Assembly: GCA_905207705.1 (NCBI GenBank)
Contig: CAJLMA010000008.1
Coordinates: forward strand, 44,099-108,098
Length of the DNA: 64,000 bases
Origin: an uncultured Prevotellaceae bacterium
GTDB lineage: Bacteria > Bacteroidota > Bacteroidia > Bacteroidales > Muribaculaceae
Direction of reading: 5' to 3'
The notes under the pieces are model-generated. The model worked only from the letters and a program-made list of their open reading frames with translations, did not search any database and was not told the origin of the DNA. Shown here piece by piece: positions 54,102 to 63,874 of the stretch (its first letter is position 1; each line of letters opens with the position of its first letter). The translations under genes and the position numbers were made by a program.

Positions 54102-55295
54102 TTATTCTTCGTTCAATTTGGCGGCCATGGCTTGTGCCAATGCACTGCAATTGTCGATGTCGGCAGGTGTGGCCGATTGTTTCATGTCGAAAGGCGTTCC
54201 TACGACCTCGATTCCAAGGTTTTCTACTGCGGCTTTGATGTGCTTTGTCACGACAGGAGCCCAAGTTCCCGAGCCGAAACATCCGAAGTAGCGGTTTTTC
54301 ACTTCGCGCACTTTTATGGCATTGAGCAACTTTTCAACTTCGGGGAATAATCCGTTTGAGTAGGTAGGTCCTCCTATTATGAGGCCTTTATAACGGCAAA
54401 TATCGGCAAGTACAAATGACAGGTCGGCAAATGACAGGTTGTACATCTTGATTTGCTTAATTCCGTTGTTGCTCAATTCCCTTGCGACGGCTTCGGCCAA
54501 TTCTTCAGTATTGCCATACATGGATGCATAGGCTATGACAACACCTTTTTCAGCTTCATATTTGCTCAGACGGTCGTATATGCCGACAACTTTGGCAACC
54601 TCGTCATGCCATACAGGGCCGTGGGTGCTGCAAATATAGGTTATTTTGACATCATTGAAACGAGTTATGGTTTTTTGCACGAATTGGCCATATTTGGCAA
54701 CGATGTTGGAGTAATAACGGTACATTTCGGGGAAATAGGCCGTAGTATCCATTTCGTAGTCGATGATTCCGCCATTGAGTGCGCCGAAGCATCCGAATGC
54801 GTCGCCACTGAATAGCACGCCGCAATCTTCCACGAGAGTCATCATGGTTTCGGGCCAGTGTACCATAGGCGTGAAAACGAATTTAAGAATCTTGCCATTG
54901 CCGAGGTCAAGAGTTTCGCCGTCGGCAATGGTTATCACGTCATCGACAAGGCCATAGTATCCTTTTATCATGGCAGCAGTCTTGGCGTTGCCTATGATTT
55001 TCATTTCGGGAAATTTGGCCTTTATGAATTGAATGGAGCCGGAATGGTCGGGTTCCATATGGTTTATTATCAAGTAATCGATTTTGGCGTTTCCGATTAA
55101 ACTTTCAATGTTTCCTAAGAATTTCATGCATTGAGAAACATGCACGGTGTCGATAAGAGCGACCTTGTCACCTTTTACCATGTAGGAATTATAGCTTACG
55201 CCGATGGGTAGAGGCCAGAGACCTTCAAAACGCGTGGTAGTGCGGTCGTTTACACCAACATAAAAAATGTCTTTGCAAATTTCTTTGATGTTCAT
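54102..55295 (-). CDS. A-type flavoprotein (flavodiiron protein)
   Basis: Cytoplasmic flavodiiron oxidase of 397 residues that reduces O2 (and possibly NO) to protect an anaerobe. The metallo-beta-lactamase-like domain has the diiron ligands His79, Glu81, Asp83, His84 (NHMEPDHSG), and HWPE, SGDAFGCFG, STHGPVWH. The C-terminal flavodoxin domain starts at about 250 (VIAYASMYGNTEELAEAV) and binds FMN. The domain order and length match FprA. No rubredoxin or NADH oxidase gene is next to it. Confidence 0.95.
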   Translation of the reverse strand: MNIKEICKDIFYVGVNDRTTTRFEGLWPLPIGVSYNSYMVKGDKVALIDTVHVSQCMKFLGNIESLIGNAKIDYLIINHMEPDHSGSIQFIKAKFPEMKIIGNAKTAAMIKGYYGLVDDVITIADGETLDLGNGKILKFVFTPMVHWPETMMTLVEDCGVLFSGDAFGCFGALNGGIIDYEMDTTAYFPEMYRYYSNIVAKYGQFVQKTITRFNDVKITYICSTHGPVWHDEVAKVVGIYDRLSKYEAEKGVVIAYASMYGNTEELAEAVARELSNNGIKQIKMYNLSFADLSFVLADICRYKGLIIGGPTYSNGLFPEVEKLLNAIKVREVKNRYFGCFGSGTWAPVVTKHIKAAVENLGIEVVGTPFDMKQSATPADIDNCSALAQAMAAKLNEE

Positions 55296-55525
55296 ATCAA
55301 TATAAATAATTAGCCAATTTTGGCTGCAAAATTAATTAATTCGGATGCAATGTGCAACACTTGATTGTTATACGGTGTACGACGGTACAATACTAAATGC
55401 AGTTGCATTCATTTTTATTCTTTGAGGGATTGTGCTTGTATGTGATTTGTATGCATTTTAATCCATAACTTTTCCGGCTCGTTGCCGTCATGAGCATGGC
55501 GGCTATATACATAGTGCCTTTATTT

Positions 55526-56350
55526 TCATATTCGGGTTATATCCTTCTTGGCAGCCAACTTTTTACCGTAACGTAATAAAATTACGCCAAGTAGCACGCC
55601 GCAAATACAGGTGACTATGGAGCCCTCAAAGCCATTACTGCCTCCATTGAGAATGTACGGCCCGCTTATTTCGGGTATAATTGCACTGGATTCTTGTGCC
55701 ATTCCTGAGACCCCTAAGCCCAAGACTGTTCCGGAGACGAAATTCCATGCCCAGTGAATGCCTATCGGTATCCACAGGTTGTTTCGCAGATTGTATGCCG
55801 CTGCCAGCATGAATCCGGCTTCGGCCGAGATGGCAATGGCAGTCCACATATCGACATTCCACAAGTGCATTAATCCGAAAGACAATGAGGATATGGTGAA
55901 TGCCGTGAATCGGTCTTTAATCATTCTGAACATTATCCCTCTGAATATGACTTCTTCACTTGCGGCGACTAAAAACAATACGCTAAAGTCAAGAAGCATT
56001 GATTCCCAGTTCACATGTATTGATTCTATTTTGTAAACGTCAACAAGTGCCAATATGAGTACGACAACGGCTATGAACAGAAATCCTATGGCGAATCCTA
56101 TCGGCAAATCACGGAAGGCTTGTTTTACACTTAGTTCTGAGATTTGTCTCTTTTCAAAGATTTTCACGAAAGCAGCATATAAGACCAAGATACACAATCC
56201 GCCAGTGAACAGCAGGATTGACTTAATCCATAAATTATTGCTAAGGCTGCCAATGGCCGGAGCGAGCTGTGATAATAGTAGGAATAAAATAGTCCCGAAT
56301 ATAATCAACAGGTTCCATTTCCATAAAGGAATGTTATTTTTATTGTGCAT
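55526..56350 (-). CDS. CPBP-family intramembrane glutamic protease
   Basis: 274-residue membrane protein with about eight helices. CPBP/Abi motif 1 is SEEVIFR (Glu132, Glu133, Arg137), motif 2 is FGLMHL with its His, motif 3 is HWAWN. These are the catalytic residues of Rce1-like proteases. In bacteria such proteins act in bacteriocin immunity or maturation, or have unknown roles. There is no bacteriocin gene nearby. The upstream 56368-56399 carries a repeat of the nspC 3' end, suggesting it once followed nspC directly. Confidence 0.9.
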   Translation of the reverse strand: MHNKNNIPLWKWNLLIIFGTILFLLLSQLAPAIGSLSNNLWIKSILLFTGGLCILVLYAAFVKIFEKRQISELSVKQAFRDLPIGFAIGFLFIAVVVLILALVDVYKIESIHVNWESMLLDFSVLFLVAASEEVIFRGIMFRMIKDRFTAFTISSLSFGLMHLWNVDMWTAIAISAEAGFMLAAAYNLRNNLWIPIGIHWAWNFVSGTVLGLGVSGMAQESSAIIPEISGPYILNGGSNGFEGSIVTCICGVLLGVILLRYGKKLAAKKDITRI

Positions 56351-56367
56351 GGATTTTAAGCGTGCTG

Positions 56368-56399
56368 TCAGCTCATGCTAGACTTATAGCCTTGGTATG
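56368..56399 (-). repeat. Imperfect copy of the nspC 3' end (left flank of R-M island)
   Basis: 25 of 32 bases match 60067-60098 in the same orientation. In the nspC frame it reads YQGYKSSMS-stop against YEDYKTRMS-stop, and the CPBP start codon follows at about the same distance as the methyltransferase start follows nspC. Confidence 0.6.
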
Positions 56400-56560
56400 G
56401 AGCCGATTTAATGCGGTTTATTGTAAGGGTCTTGGCGATGTCTCAATTTCTGCGTCATGAGGCATTCTGACGTACTCGGGTATGCCTGAGTTTTCCAGCT
56501 TCAAAATTAATTAATTCAGGCACATTGAGCAAATATTTAAGCAAATTTGCATCAATGGAT

Positions 56561-57532
56561 TTATTTGGAAATGTAAGGAATAAAGGATCTTATTATATGC
56601 CACATTAGCACTGGAGGTACAGCATTGCCTATTGCTCGGTATTGACGCAATTGAGACACTGAATCTAATTTGAATGAATCAGGGAATGATTGTATCCTTG
56701 CGGCTTCGCGTGTGGAGAAACGCCTGTATCGTCCGTTGAACATGAATACAGGATCTGTGCTGTTCAGGCTGACTTTTGCCAAATGTGCACTGATAGTGTT
56801 GCAAGGCTCTTCAAGGTTCATGACACGCCCTTTGTTCATTTTTTCTCTTACCGACATCATCCCGGCGACAGCTTTATCGCTGAAAAATAAATTTTCATTG
56901 TAATTTTCATCTTCGATAATTACATCTTTTAGAACTTTCCTTTCAGAAAATTTTACTGGATTCGGAAAATTGAAGTGCATGAAGTCTGAAAAATTTTTAA
57001 ACCCAACTATTATAACACGTTCTCTTTTTTGAGGTACTCCAAATTCTGAAGCATTTAATAGTTTATAGGTTACATTATATCCGGCATTTTCGAATTCTTT
57101 CAGAATCATTGGGAATGCTTTTTTTTTATTTGCGGACATTATGCCTTTTACATTTTCTGCTATAAAGAAGCGTGGTTTACGCTCTTTTAATATTTTGACC
57201 ATTTCAAAAAATAGCATACCACGTTCATCTTTATAGCCTAAACGAGGTGGATTTTGTGCTGATATTGAGAATGATTGGCATGGGAAGCCTCCAATTAGCA
57301 TGTCAAAATCAGGTATTTCGTTAATTTTTATGTCGCGAACATCCCTTATAGTGCATTTGTGTGTAAAATTGTCGTTATATATTTTTGTACAATATGGATC
57401 ATTGTCAATGGAATATACAATCTCGAAAGGATTTTCTCCATAGATTTTGTTTAAGTATGAAAATCCACCTATAACACCTAGATCCATGCCTCCGCATCCA
57501 CAAAAGATAGAGGCTACTTTTATTTTTCCCAT
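56561..57532 (-). CDS. DNA cytosine C5-methyltransferase (second of the island)
   Basis: 323-residue m5C methyltransferase. Motif I FCGCGGMDLG (SAM binding), motif IV GGFPCQSFS with catalytic Cys85, motif VI AENVKG, motif VIII QKRERVIIVG, motif IX REAARIQSFPDSF and motif X AIGNAVPPVL are all present; the target-recognition region between VIII and IX is short. It overlaps the end of the restriction gene by 13 bases. It is distinct from the first methyltransferase of the island, so the pair may modify the two strands of an asymmetric site. Base composition is clearly more AT-rich than the surroundings. Confidence 0.94.
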   Translation of the reverse strand: MGKIKVASIFCGCGGMDLGVIGGFSYLNKIYGENPFEIVYSIDNDPYCTKIYNDNFTHKCTIRDVRDIKINEIPDFDMLIGGFPCQSFSISAQNPPRLGYKDERGMLFFEMVKILKERKPRFFIAENVKGIMSANKKKAFPMILKEFENAGYNVTYKLLNASEFGVPQKRERVIIVGFKNFSDFMHFNFPNPVKFSERKVLKDVIIEDENYNENLFFSDKAVAGMMSVREKMNKGRVMNLEEPCNTISAHLAKVSLNSTDPVFMFNGRYRRFSTREAARIQSFPDSFKLDSVSQLRQYRAIGNAVPPVLMWHIIRSFIPYISK

Positions 57533-59004
57533 GATAGTAATTCTGATGGTTGAAAATCTTCAGAGGAGAAAGTAATATCCATGCCGTCACGAGGTACTGC
57601 CTCAATTTTATCTGTTTTGTATAATCCAACAGGATTCCTAAGGATGAATAATGTTTTGTCGTGCTCGCTAAGCATCAATCTGTATATGCAATAATGTTCT
57701 TTAATAGTATTTGCCACACGCCATTCATTTGTAGACATGTGGAAACCATACATTTGTACTTTTTGTTTGCTAATAGTAGTTTTTACTTCGATATAGCGAT
57801 GGTCCTCAGAGCCATCAGCCTCAAAACTGTCAATATCGAATCCTGGATGATATGATGGGCTGTCTACTATCTGAACTAAACGTACGAAATCCTCGTATCC
57901 ATTTATTTTAAGACGCATCTTTTCATGGCTGCATATAATAGCTTCACCAAGCGTACCGATATCTTTTGTCGTTTTTTCGGTTGAATAAACAACAGATTTT
58001 ATTCTGTCATCTAAAATAACATTTATTTCGTTACTTTCTTCAAGGATTATCGGAATGCTTGTTTTGAATAATTGTGGTTTCATCGAATCGTTTACATAAT
58101 CAAACCACGATGGCTCAATTTGAGCTAATTCAGAAGTTTCAAAATTGTTTTTCCCATAAAATGAATCATATCCGTTAAACCATGTCGTATCTTCGACAAA
58201 AAGATTCAGCGCAGCTGATTCATTCCCTTTTAAATAAAAATACCCATAGCGTTTCTCTAATAGGTTTGCTATTTCCATATAGTCAAGAATGTCTCCTGCA
58301 TATCGAGTAATATCTCCTTTAGATCTCGCCTTTCCCGTCAAGGATAATACTTTAGAATCCTTAGGGTTGTAATATTTGATTTTGGATTTGCGATTATTTA
58401 AAATGGTTTCAGCGATTGTTTCTGCCGATACAGAACCACTTGTTACTCGAATGTCATTAAATATGCAGTAGGTAGCTTCTTCGGCAGTAATGGACATTTC
58501 TTTTGGAATATTTTGGGAACTTAGAATGTTGTTTCCTGCCATTAGAACTTTGATTATTGTTTTGGCAGGTTTAAATTTTATGTTCTGTTGTATTATGTCT
58601 TTTAAATCTTGTGGTTTAAGATGTCCTCCTGGGAATTGGAAAGAATACAGGAATAATCTAAGAAACTGTGTTAAATCTTGGTTCTCATGTAAAAAAATTG
58701 CCATTTTCGAAGTTTCTGTAATGTCGGCTTTTTTGTCTTCTTTATAGAAACCAAACAATGCAGGGATTTCGGTTCTCCAATTATGCAAAGTTTTATTTGT
58801 AGCGTCTATATTGCCTGGAAACATTCTTATGGCATTATAAAAACGTCGATTGTATTCCTCGCAAGGGCACTTTGGTATTCTGCAGCATTCATTTGCCATG
58901 TAAAGTAATACATTTTCAATATTACTTTTAAAGCGAGGTCGTACAAAATGAATGCGATACCAGTATTTTTCAGGAATTTGATAAAATTTTGATTCGGTTT
59001 TCAT
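57520..59004 (-). CDS. Probable type II restriction endonuclease (DUF3883, PD-(D/E)XK)
   Basis: 494-residue protein without close named relative that I recognise. The C-terminal domain resembles DUF3883 and has a PD-(D/E)XK-like nuclease signature: IGTLGEAIICSHEK helix, Asp390 in PGFDIDSFE, Glu406-Val-Lys408 in YIEVKTT. The N-terminal 300 residues are helical and may recognise DNA. The position between two cytosine methyltransferases, with 4-base (59001-59004) and 13-base (57520-57532) overlaps, supports the restriction role. The gene is AT-rich. An alternative is a DUF3883 component of a defence system without simple cleavage, less likely given the methyltransferases. Confidence 0.82.
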   Translation of the reverse strand: MKTESKFYQIPEKYWYRIHFVRPRFKSNIENVLLYMANECCRIPKCPCEEYNRRFYNAIRMFPGNIDATNKTLHNWRTEIPALFGFYKEDKKADITETSKMAIFLHENQDLTQFLRLFLYSFQFPGGHLKPQDLKDIIQQNIKFKPAKTIIKVLMAGNNILSSQNIPKEMSITAEEATYCIFNDIRVTSGSVSAETIAETILNNRKSKIKYYNPKDSKVLSLTGKARSKGDITRYAGDILDYMEIANLLEKRYGYFYLKGNESAALNLFVEDTTWFNGYDSFYGKNNFETSELAQIEPSWFDYVNDSMKPQLFKTSIPIILEESNEINVILDDRIKSVVYSTEKTTKDIGTLGEAIICSHEKMRLKINGYEDFVRLVQIVDSPSYHPGFDIDSFEADGSEDHRYIEVKTTISKQKVQMYGFHMSTNEWRVANTIKEHYCIYRLMLSEHDKTLFILRNPVGLYKTDKIEAVPRDGMDITFSSEDFQPSELLSWEK

Positions 59005-60053
59005 AATAACTTTTTCAGTTGATTTGCTATTGCTTGAGCCATAATAGGAGGAACGGCATTGCCTACTTGTTTGTATTGACTCGTTTTACTACAAGAAAAT
59101 ATATAATTATCGGGAAAAGATTGAATTCTTGCACATTCTCTAACAGTAGGTATCCGATTCCATTTATAATGAAAGTGATGTCTATGTCCAGTATCTATCG
59201 TAATACTGGGCTTTTTACTATTTAAACGAGTCCATGCAATGTGCACCTTACGGGTATTTTGTAGGTTGGCAGGTAAATCTTTATAATTTCCTCCGTCAGG
59301 AACCAATGCTATTATTTTTGTAGTTTGTTCATTGTGATTGGTTGTTTGATGGTTCCATATACCACAGCTTTTTTCCCTTATCAAAGTTTGGAATTCACTA
59401 TTTGGCTTAATTGTGTATGGAGTCCCATCAGGCAAAGATATTTCAGGTAGGTCGTCAATTGCTTCGGCTGTGGATACTTTATGTTCTACTGTAGGCAATT
59501 CTTCAAAATTGAATATGCCGTTTCTTAATCCAATAAATATCGCACGGCGTCTATTTTGTGGAACTCCATAATCAGATGCTATTAGTACTTTTGTACTCAC
59601 ATTGTAGCCTAAATTCTCAAATTCTTGTATTATATTTTCTTTGATAATTCCATTCCCGATAGAAAATATATTCGGTACGTTTTCCAAAACAAATGCACGA
59701 GGTTTGAAATATGCAACAAGACGAACAAACCCTTTGTACAGTTTATTGCGTTCGTCATCTAACATTCGTTTCCCTGCGATTGAGAACCCTTGGCATGGAG
59801 GACCGCCAATAATTACATCAATAGTATTGTTGCCAATGATATTTTCCACATCATTGCCTGAGATATTTGATATGTCAGCACATAAAATTCGGCTGTTTCT
59901 ATGATTATTTTGGAATGTAATCAAGGCATCTTTCCAGATATCTATTCCTAATAATATGTTATACCCTGCATTTTCAAATCCTGTTGACATCCCTCCGCAT
60001 CCACAAAACAAATCTAACACTGTGTATTGTTTTTTATCCATGAGTCGTTTCAT
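59001..60053 (-). CDS. DNA cytosine C5-methyltransferase (first of the island)
   Basis: 350-residue m5C methyltransferase: motif I DLFCGCGGMSTGF, motif IV GGPPCQGFSIAGKR with catalytic Cys87, motif VI LENVPN, motif VIII QNRRRAIFIG, motif IX RECARIQSFPDNY, motif X QVGNAVPP. Its start at 60053 lies 13 bases after the nspC stop (ATG 60041 is an alternative), so the island is probably read from the uvrD-nspC transcript. Its stop overlaps the restriction gene start by 4 bases. Confidence 0.94.
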   Translation of the reverse strand: MKRLMDKKQYTVLDLFCGCGGMSTGFENAGYNILLGIDIWKDALITFQNNHRNSRILCADISNISGNDVENIIGNNTIDVIIGGPPCQGFSIAGKRMLDDERNKLYKGFVRLVAYFKPRAFVLENVPNIFSIGNGIIKENIIQEFENLGYNVSTKVLIASDYGVPQNRRRAIFIGLRNGIFNFEELPTVEHKVSTAEAIDDLPEISLPDGTPYTIKPNSEFQTLIREKSCGIWNHQTTNHNEQTTKIIALVPDGGNYKDLPANLQNTRKVHIAWTRLNSKKPSITIDTGHRHHFHYKWNRIPTVRECARIQSFPDNYIFSCSKTSQYKQVGNAVPPIMAQAIANQLKKLL

Positions 60054-60066
60054 TTTGTTAAGGGAT

Positions 60067-60098
60067 TCAACTCATGCGAGTCTTGTAATCTTCGTATG
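60067..60098 (-). repeat. nspC 3' end, right copy of the island-flanking repeat
   Basis: Last ten codons of nspC including the stop; matches 56368-56399 at 25 of 32 positions. Confidence 0.6.
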
Positions 60099-61230
60099 TG
60101 AATTCGCGCAGTAGTTCCACAGTGCCGTCGCATCGGGAGAACAGAATGGACGGGTGTTGTATGCCGTTGAACATGTTGGTCTTTACGGTGGTGTAGTGGT
60201 TCATGTCCTCGAAAGTGAGGCGGTCGCCTTCTTTCAAAGGCTCGGGGAAACTCCAATCTCCCACAAAGTCACCGCTGAGGCATGAGTTGCCACCGATGCG
60301 GTATGTAGGTTTCGTATTGTCGACATCGGGTAGCGACTCGGTGATTGCCGGCTTGTAGGGCATTTCGAGACAATCGGGCATGTGGCATGCAAATGACACA
60401 TCGGCAATAGCCGTTTTTATGCCGTTGTTTTCTACCACATCGACAACTGAAGCAATAAGGTCGCCGGTGCGCCAAGTGAATGCACTGCCCGGTTCGAGTA
60501 TCAGTTGAAGGTTGGGATGACGCAATTTGAACTCTTTGAGAATCTTGATAAGGTGTTTGGTGTCATAACCATCCCGAGTCATGAGGTGGCCTCCGCCCAT
60601 ATTTAGCCATTTGAGTTGCGGCAGATATTGGCCGAACTGCTCTTCCACAGCGATAAGCACCTTTTCAAGGTCGTAGGATGAAGATTCGCACAAAGCATGG
60701 AAGTGGAATCCTTCAATCCATTCGGGCAATCGGGTAATCTTGTCGGCTGTCATGCCAAATCTTGAGCCCGGCCGGCAAGGATTGTATATGTCGGTTTCAA
60801 TGACCGAGCACATGGGATTGACGCGCAGCCCGCAACTCACGGTGTGCTCGTTGTCGCCGTCATTGAATTTGTCCACATGGGGCTTGAACCTGTTGCATTG
60901 TTCCAAGCTGTTGAATGTGATGTGTGAACTGCCTTGCAGGTATTTATATATTGTGCTTTCGGTGTATGCAGGGCAATAGGAGTGGGTAAGTTTACCCAAT
61001 TCTTCATTGGCAAGCCACATTTCGTTTAGAGAGCTTGCCGTCGATGCCACGTCATATTCGCGCATGATCGAAAACGTCTTCCACAGCGCGTTTGCCTTGA
61101 AAGCCATTATTATGGTAACACCGGCTTTATCGGCAACCGACTTGATGAGATCAAGATTTCGGCGCAATTTCGATTCATATACTATATAATATGGCGTCGG
61201 ATATTTGTCGATGTCGATAATCTTGTTCAT
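60067..61230 (-). CDS. nspC: Carboxynorspermidine decarboxylase
   Basis: PLP enzyme of the alanine-racemase fold that makes spermidine or norspermidine from carboxy precursors. 387 residues: Lys45 (IMAFKANALW) forms the Schiff base; FHFHALCESSSYDLE, GGGHLMTRDGYD and EPGSAFTW bind the cofactor; SCLSGDFVGDW holds the active-site Cys across the dimer. Its start overlaps the uvrD stop by 4 bases (ATGA). The partner carboxynorspermidine dehydrogenase is not in the window. Confidence 0.95.
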   Translation of the reverse strand: MNKIIDIDKYPTPYYIVYESKLRRNLDLIKSVADKAGVTIIMAFKANALWKTFSIMREYDVASTASSLNEMWLANEELGKLTHSYCPAYTESTIYKYLQGSSHITFNSLEQCNRFKPHVDKFNDGDNEHTVSCGLRVNPMCSVIETDIYNPCRPGSRFGMTADKITRLPEWIEGFHFHALCESSSYDLEKVLIAVEEQFGQYLPQLKWLNMGGGHLMTRDGYDTKHLIKILKEFKLRHPNLQLILEPGSAFTWRTGDLIASVVDVVENNGIKTAIADVSFACHMPDCLEMPYKPAITESLPDVDNTKPTYRIGGNSCLSGDFVGDWSFPEPLKEGDRLTFEDMNHYTTVKTNMFNGIQHPSILFSRCDGTVELLREFTYEDYKTRMS

Positions 61231-63599
61231 AAATTATTGGTTGTTAGTATTTTGAAACGTGTGAATTTTAAAATCAGCGATTTTGTGCCAACATTGCCGA
61301 AGTCTACTGTTATCTTGGTATCGGCACCCGAGGCTTCAACATTGTCGATAGTTCCAAATCCGAATCGAGAATGTTCGATTTTCATGCCCGGACGTAGTTC
61401 ATCGGCTGTGTGTAAACAGAAGTCTGCCGGATTAGAGCTTGTCGAGGCTTGATTGGCCACAGGACGAAGTGTAGCACTTGGGAATATACTTACGCTCGGC
61501 TTGGATTGTTGTGTTGATGCTGCAAGTGAGGAGCGATTGTTGTCGGTGCGAATATATCGTGTGTTCCATTCGTCACGCGACTTGTTAAAATCGTAGCTGC
61601 TGTTTGACATTCCCTGTGATTGCGCCATTGACAAGAATTGAGGATTAATATCCTTGATGAAACGACTCATCGTGCAAGTTTTGGTCTGTCCGTTTCTGTA
61701 TCGTGAGCGAGCATAAGTAATTGTGCAGGTCGACTTGGCACGAGTTATTGCGACATAAAGCAGTCGTCGTTCCTCTTCAATCTCGGCAATCGAGTCTCGG
61801 CTCATGGATGATGGGAACAAGTCTTCTTCCACGCCGACTATAATTACGTTGTTGAACTCAAGGCCTTTTGCTGCATGTACCGTCATTAAGGTGACTGCGC
61901 TTCCCGAGTCGTCGATATTGGTGTCTTGGTCGGTCTGTAATGCAATCTCTCCAAGGAAATTGGCCATGCTCACATTTTCAACTCCCTCCTCGTTTCGAGT
62001 CCTGACATATTCGTCAAGGCTGTTAAGCAATTCCAAGAGATTCTCCTTGCGGCTGATATTTTCGGGAGTCTTTTCACTTTCGAGCATTGAAATCAGCTTG
62101 GTGCCGTTCATTATTTCCTGTCCGAGCTTGTCGGCGGCCATACCTTCGGCGTTGTCTTTAACGAACCGGGCGATGAATGTGGCAAAAGTTTCCAACTTCT
62201 TGCGAGTGCCGGAGTTTACGCCTGTGTCATACTTGTCGAGCGCGTTTATTACCTGCCACAGACTCACATTGTTTTTTATTGAAGCGTCGGTGAGCTTGGC
62301 CATTGTGCTTTCCCCGATGCCGCGTGCGGGATAATTTATGACACGGCGCAACGCCTCGTCATCGTCGGGATTGATTACGAGCCTGAAGTAGGAGATGGCA
62401 TCTTTGATTTCTTTCCGTTGGTAAAATGATTGTCCGCCATATATTCGATATGGGATGTTGCGTTTGCGCAATGCCTCTTCAAGGATGCGCGATTGCGCAT
62501 TCGTTCTATACAATATGGCAAATTCGTCATATCCGTCTCCGCGTCGTGCTCGTAGGTTGATGATTTGGTTAGCGACAAGGTATCCTTCTTCAAAGTCGGA
62601 ATATGCTTGCATCACGGAAATTTTGTTACCGCGTGAATTTTCGGAGAAGATATGTTTTTTTATTTGTTGCGTGTTTTTTTCTATGAGGCTGTTTGCTGCA
62701 TCGATTATGGTCTGGGTCGAGCGGTAATTTTGCTCGAGTTTGAAGATGCGCAGGTTGTCGTAGTATTTGTTCAAGTTCAGTATATTTGCCACGTTTGCCC
62801 CACGGAACGAGTATATGCTTTGTGCATCGTCACCCACCACGCATATGTGCCCGTGCTGCTTGCCGAGTTGCGACACGATGAGGTGCTGGGCAAAGTTGGT
62901 GTCTTGATACTCGTCGACAAGAATGTACTTGAATCTGTTCCTGTATTTCTCAAGCAAGTCGGGATGGTCGCGAAACAAAATGTTGGTATAGAACAGTAGA
63001 TCGTCAAAGTCCATTGCCCCGGCGATGCGGCAGCGGTTCCAGTAGGCTTTGTACAGGGCATACATCATGGGGCGACGTGCGCGGCTGTCGGCAGCACGCA
63101 AATCGTTGTCGGCTTCATAGTCGGCCGGAGAAATCAATGAGTTTTTCATGGCCGATATGCGTGAATGAGCCTCGGCAGGAGTGTACAGCTTCTCATCGAG
63201 TTGCATGTCGCGGATAATGGTCTTTAAAAGTGATTTGGAGTCGGCCGTGTCGTATATCGTAAAGTCGTGCTTGAACCCTATTCGGTCGGAGTTCATTCTG
63301 AGGATGCGCAGAAACATGGAGTGGAAAGTGCCCATCCACAGATCAGAAGCGATGTTTTCTCCCACTAAAGTCCGGATACGTTCTTTCATTTCCCGTGCGG
63401 CCTTGTTTGTAAAAGTCAGCGCAAGGATGTCATGTGAGTTGTATCCGTTGTTAAGCAAGTATGCAATTTTATAGGTCAAGACGCGTGTTTTCCCCGAGCC
63501 GGCGCCTGCTATGACGAGTTGCGGCCCGTCAAGATAGCAAACCGCCTCGCGTTGCCTGTCATTCAGTTCGCTCAAAAAATCTTCCAATTTTCCAGTCAA
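61227..63599 (-). CDS. UvrD/PcrA-type DNA helicase
   Basis: Superfamily 1A 3'-5' helicase of 790 residues, acting in repair and replication-fork maintenance. Motifs: Q (LNDRQREAV), I/Walker A (AGAGSGKTR), II (VDEYQDTN), III (GDDAQSIYSFRGA), IV (LEQNYRSTQTI), V (LMTVHAAKGLEF), VI (YVAITRAKS); the C-terminal PcrA-like tail (FKILT end) follows a low-complexity linker. The start is TTG at 63599, since no ATG/GTG precedes it in frame and the family begins just here. A TAATTTTG box at 63613-63620 would leave a very short leader. Confidence 0.95.
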   Translation of the reverse strand: MTGKLEDFLSELNDRQREAVCYLDGPQLVIAGAGSGKTRVLTYKIAYLLNNGYNSHDILALTFTNKAAREMKERIRTLVGENIASDLWMGTFHSMFLRILRMNSDRIGFKHDFTIYDTADSKSLLKTIIRDMQLDEKLYTPAEAHSRISAMKNSLISPADYEADNDLRAADSRARRPMMYALYKAYWNRCRIAGAMDFDDLLFYTNILFRDHPDLLEKYRNRFKYILVDEYQDTNFAQHLIVSQLGKQHGHICVVGDDAQSIYSFRGANVANILNLNKYYDNLRIFKLEQNYRSTQTIIDAANSLIEKNTQQIKKHIFSENSRGNKISVMQAYSDFEEGYLVANQIINLRARRGDGYDEFAILYRTNAQSRILEEALRKRNIPYRIYGGQSFYQRKEIKDAISYFRLVINPDDDEALRRVINYPARGIGESTMAKLTDASIKNNVSLWQVINALDKYDTGVNSGTRKKLETFATFIARFVKDNAEGMAADKLGQEIMNGTKLISMLESEKTPENISRKENLLELLNSLDEYVRTRNEEGVENVSMANFLGEIALQTDQDTNIDDSGSAVTLMTVHAAKGLEFNNVIIVGVEEDLFPSSMSRDSIAEIEEERRLLYVAITRAKSTCTITYARSRYRNGQTKTCTMSRFIKDINPQFLSMAQSQGMSNSSYDFNKSRDEWNTRYIRTDNNRSSLAASTQQSKPSVSIFPSATLRPVANQASTSSNPADFCLHTADELRPGMKIEHSRFGFGTIDNVEASGADTKITVDFGNVGTKSLILKFTRFKILTTNNL

Positions 63600-63815
63600 T
63601 TGTAATTCCTGTGCAAAATTAATAAATCTATGGAAAATTTGCCGAATTTCGGTAGATTAACGCAATAGAAGTTGGGTATTAGGAAGTTAAGGAAAAACAC
63701 GGGGAAAGTGCATGTGGCTGAAAGTAGCGATGCCATAAAACTTATAAGCACGATTAAAAAGATATATCATCCTAATATCTTATTCTGTAAATTCATTTAG
63801 AACCTGATGTTTGAA

Positions 63816-63854
63816 AATGGATGTCCGTTCCACGAAACAAAACAGACATCCATT
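63816..63854 (-). terminator. Terminator of the ABC exporter gene
   Basis: 10-bp stem (63816-63825 with 63845-63854) with a 19-base loop; on the minus strand it is followed by TTTTC. It lies 20 bases after the stop of the right-edge gene. Confidence 0.7.
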
Positions 63855-63874
63855 GTATTGCGTTTTTATACTAT

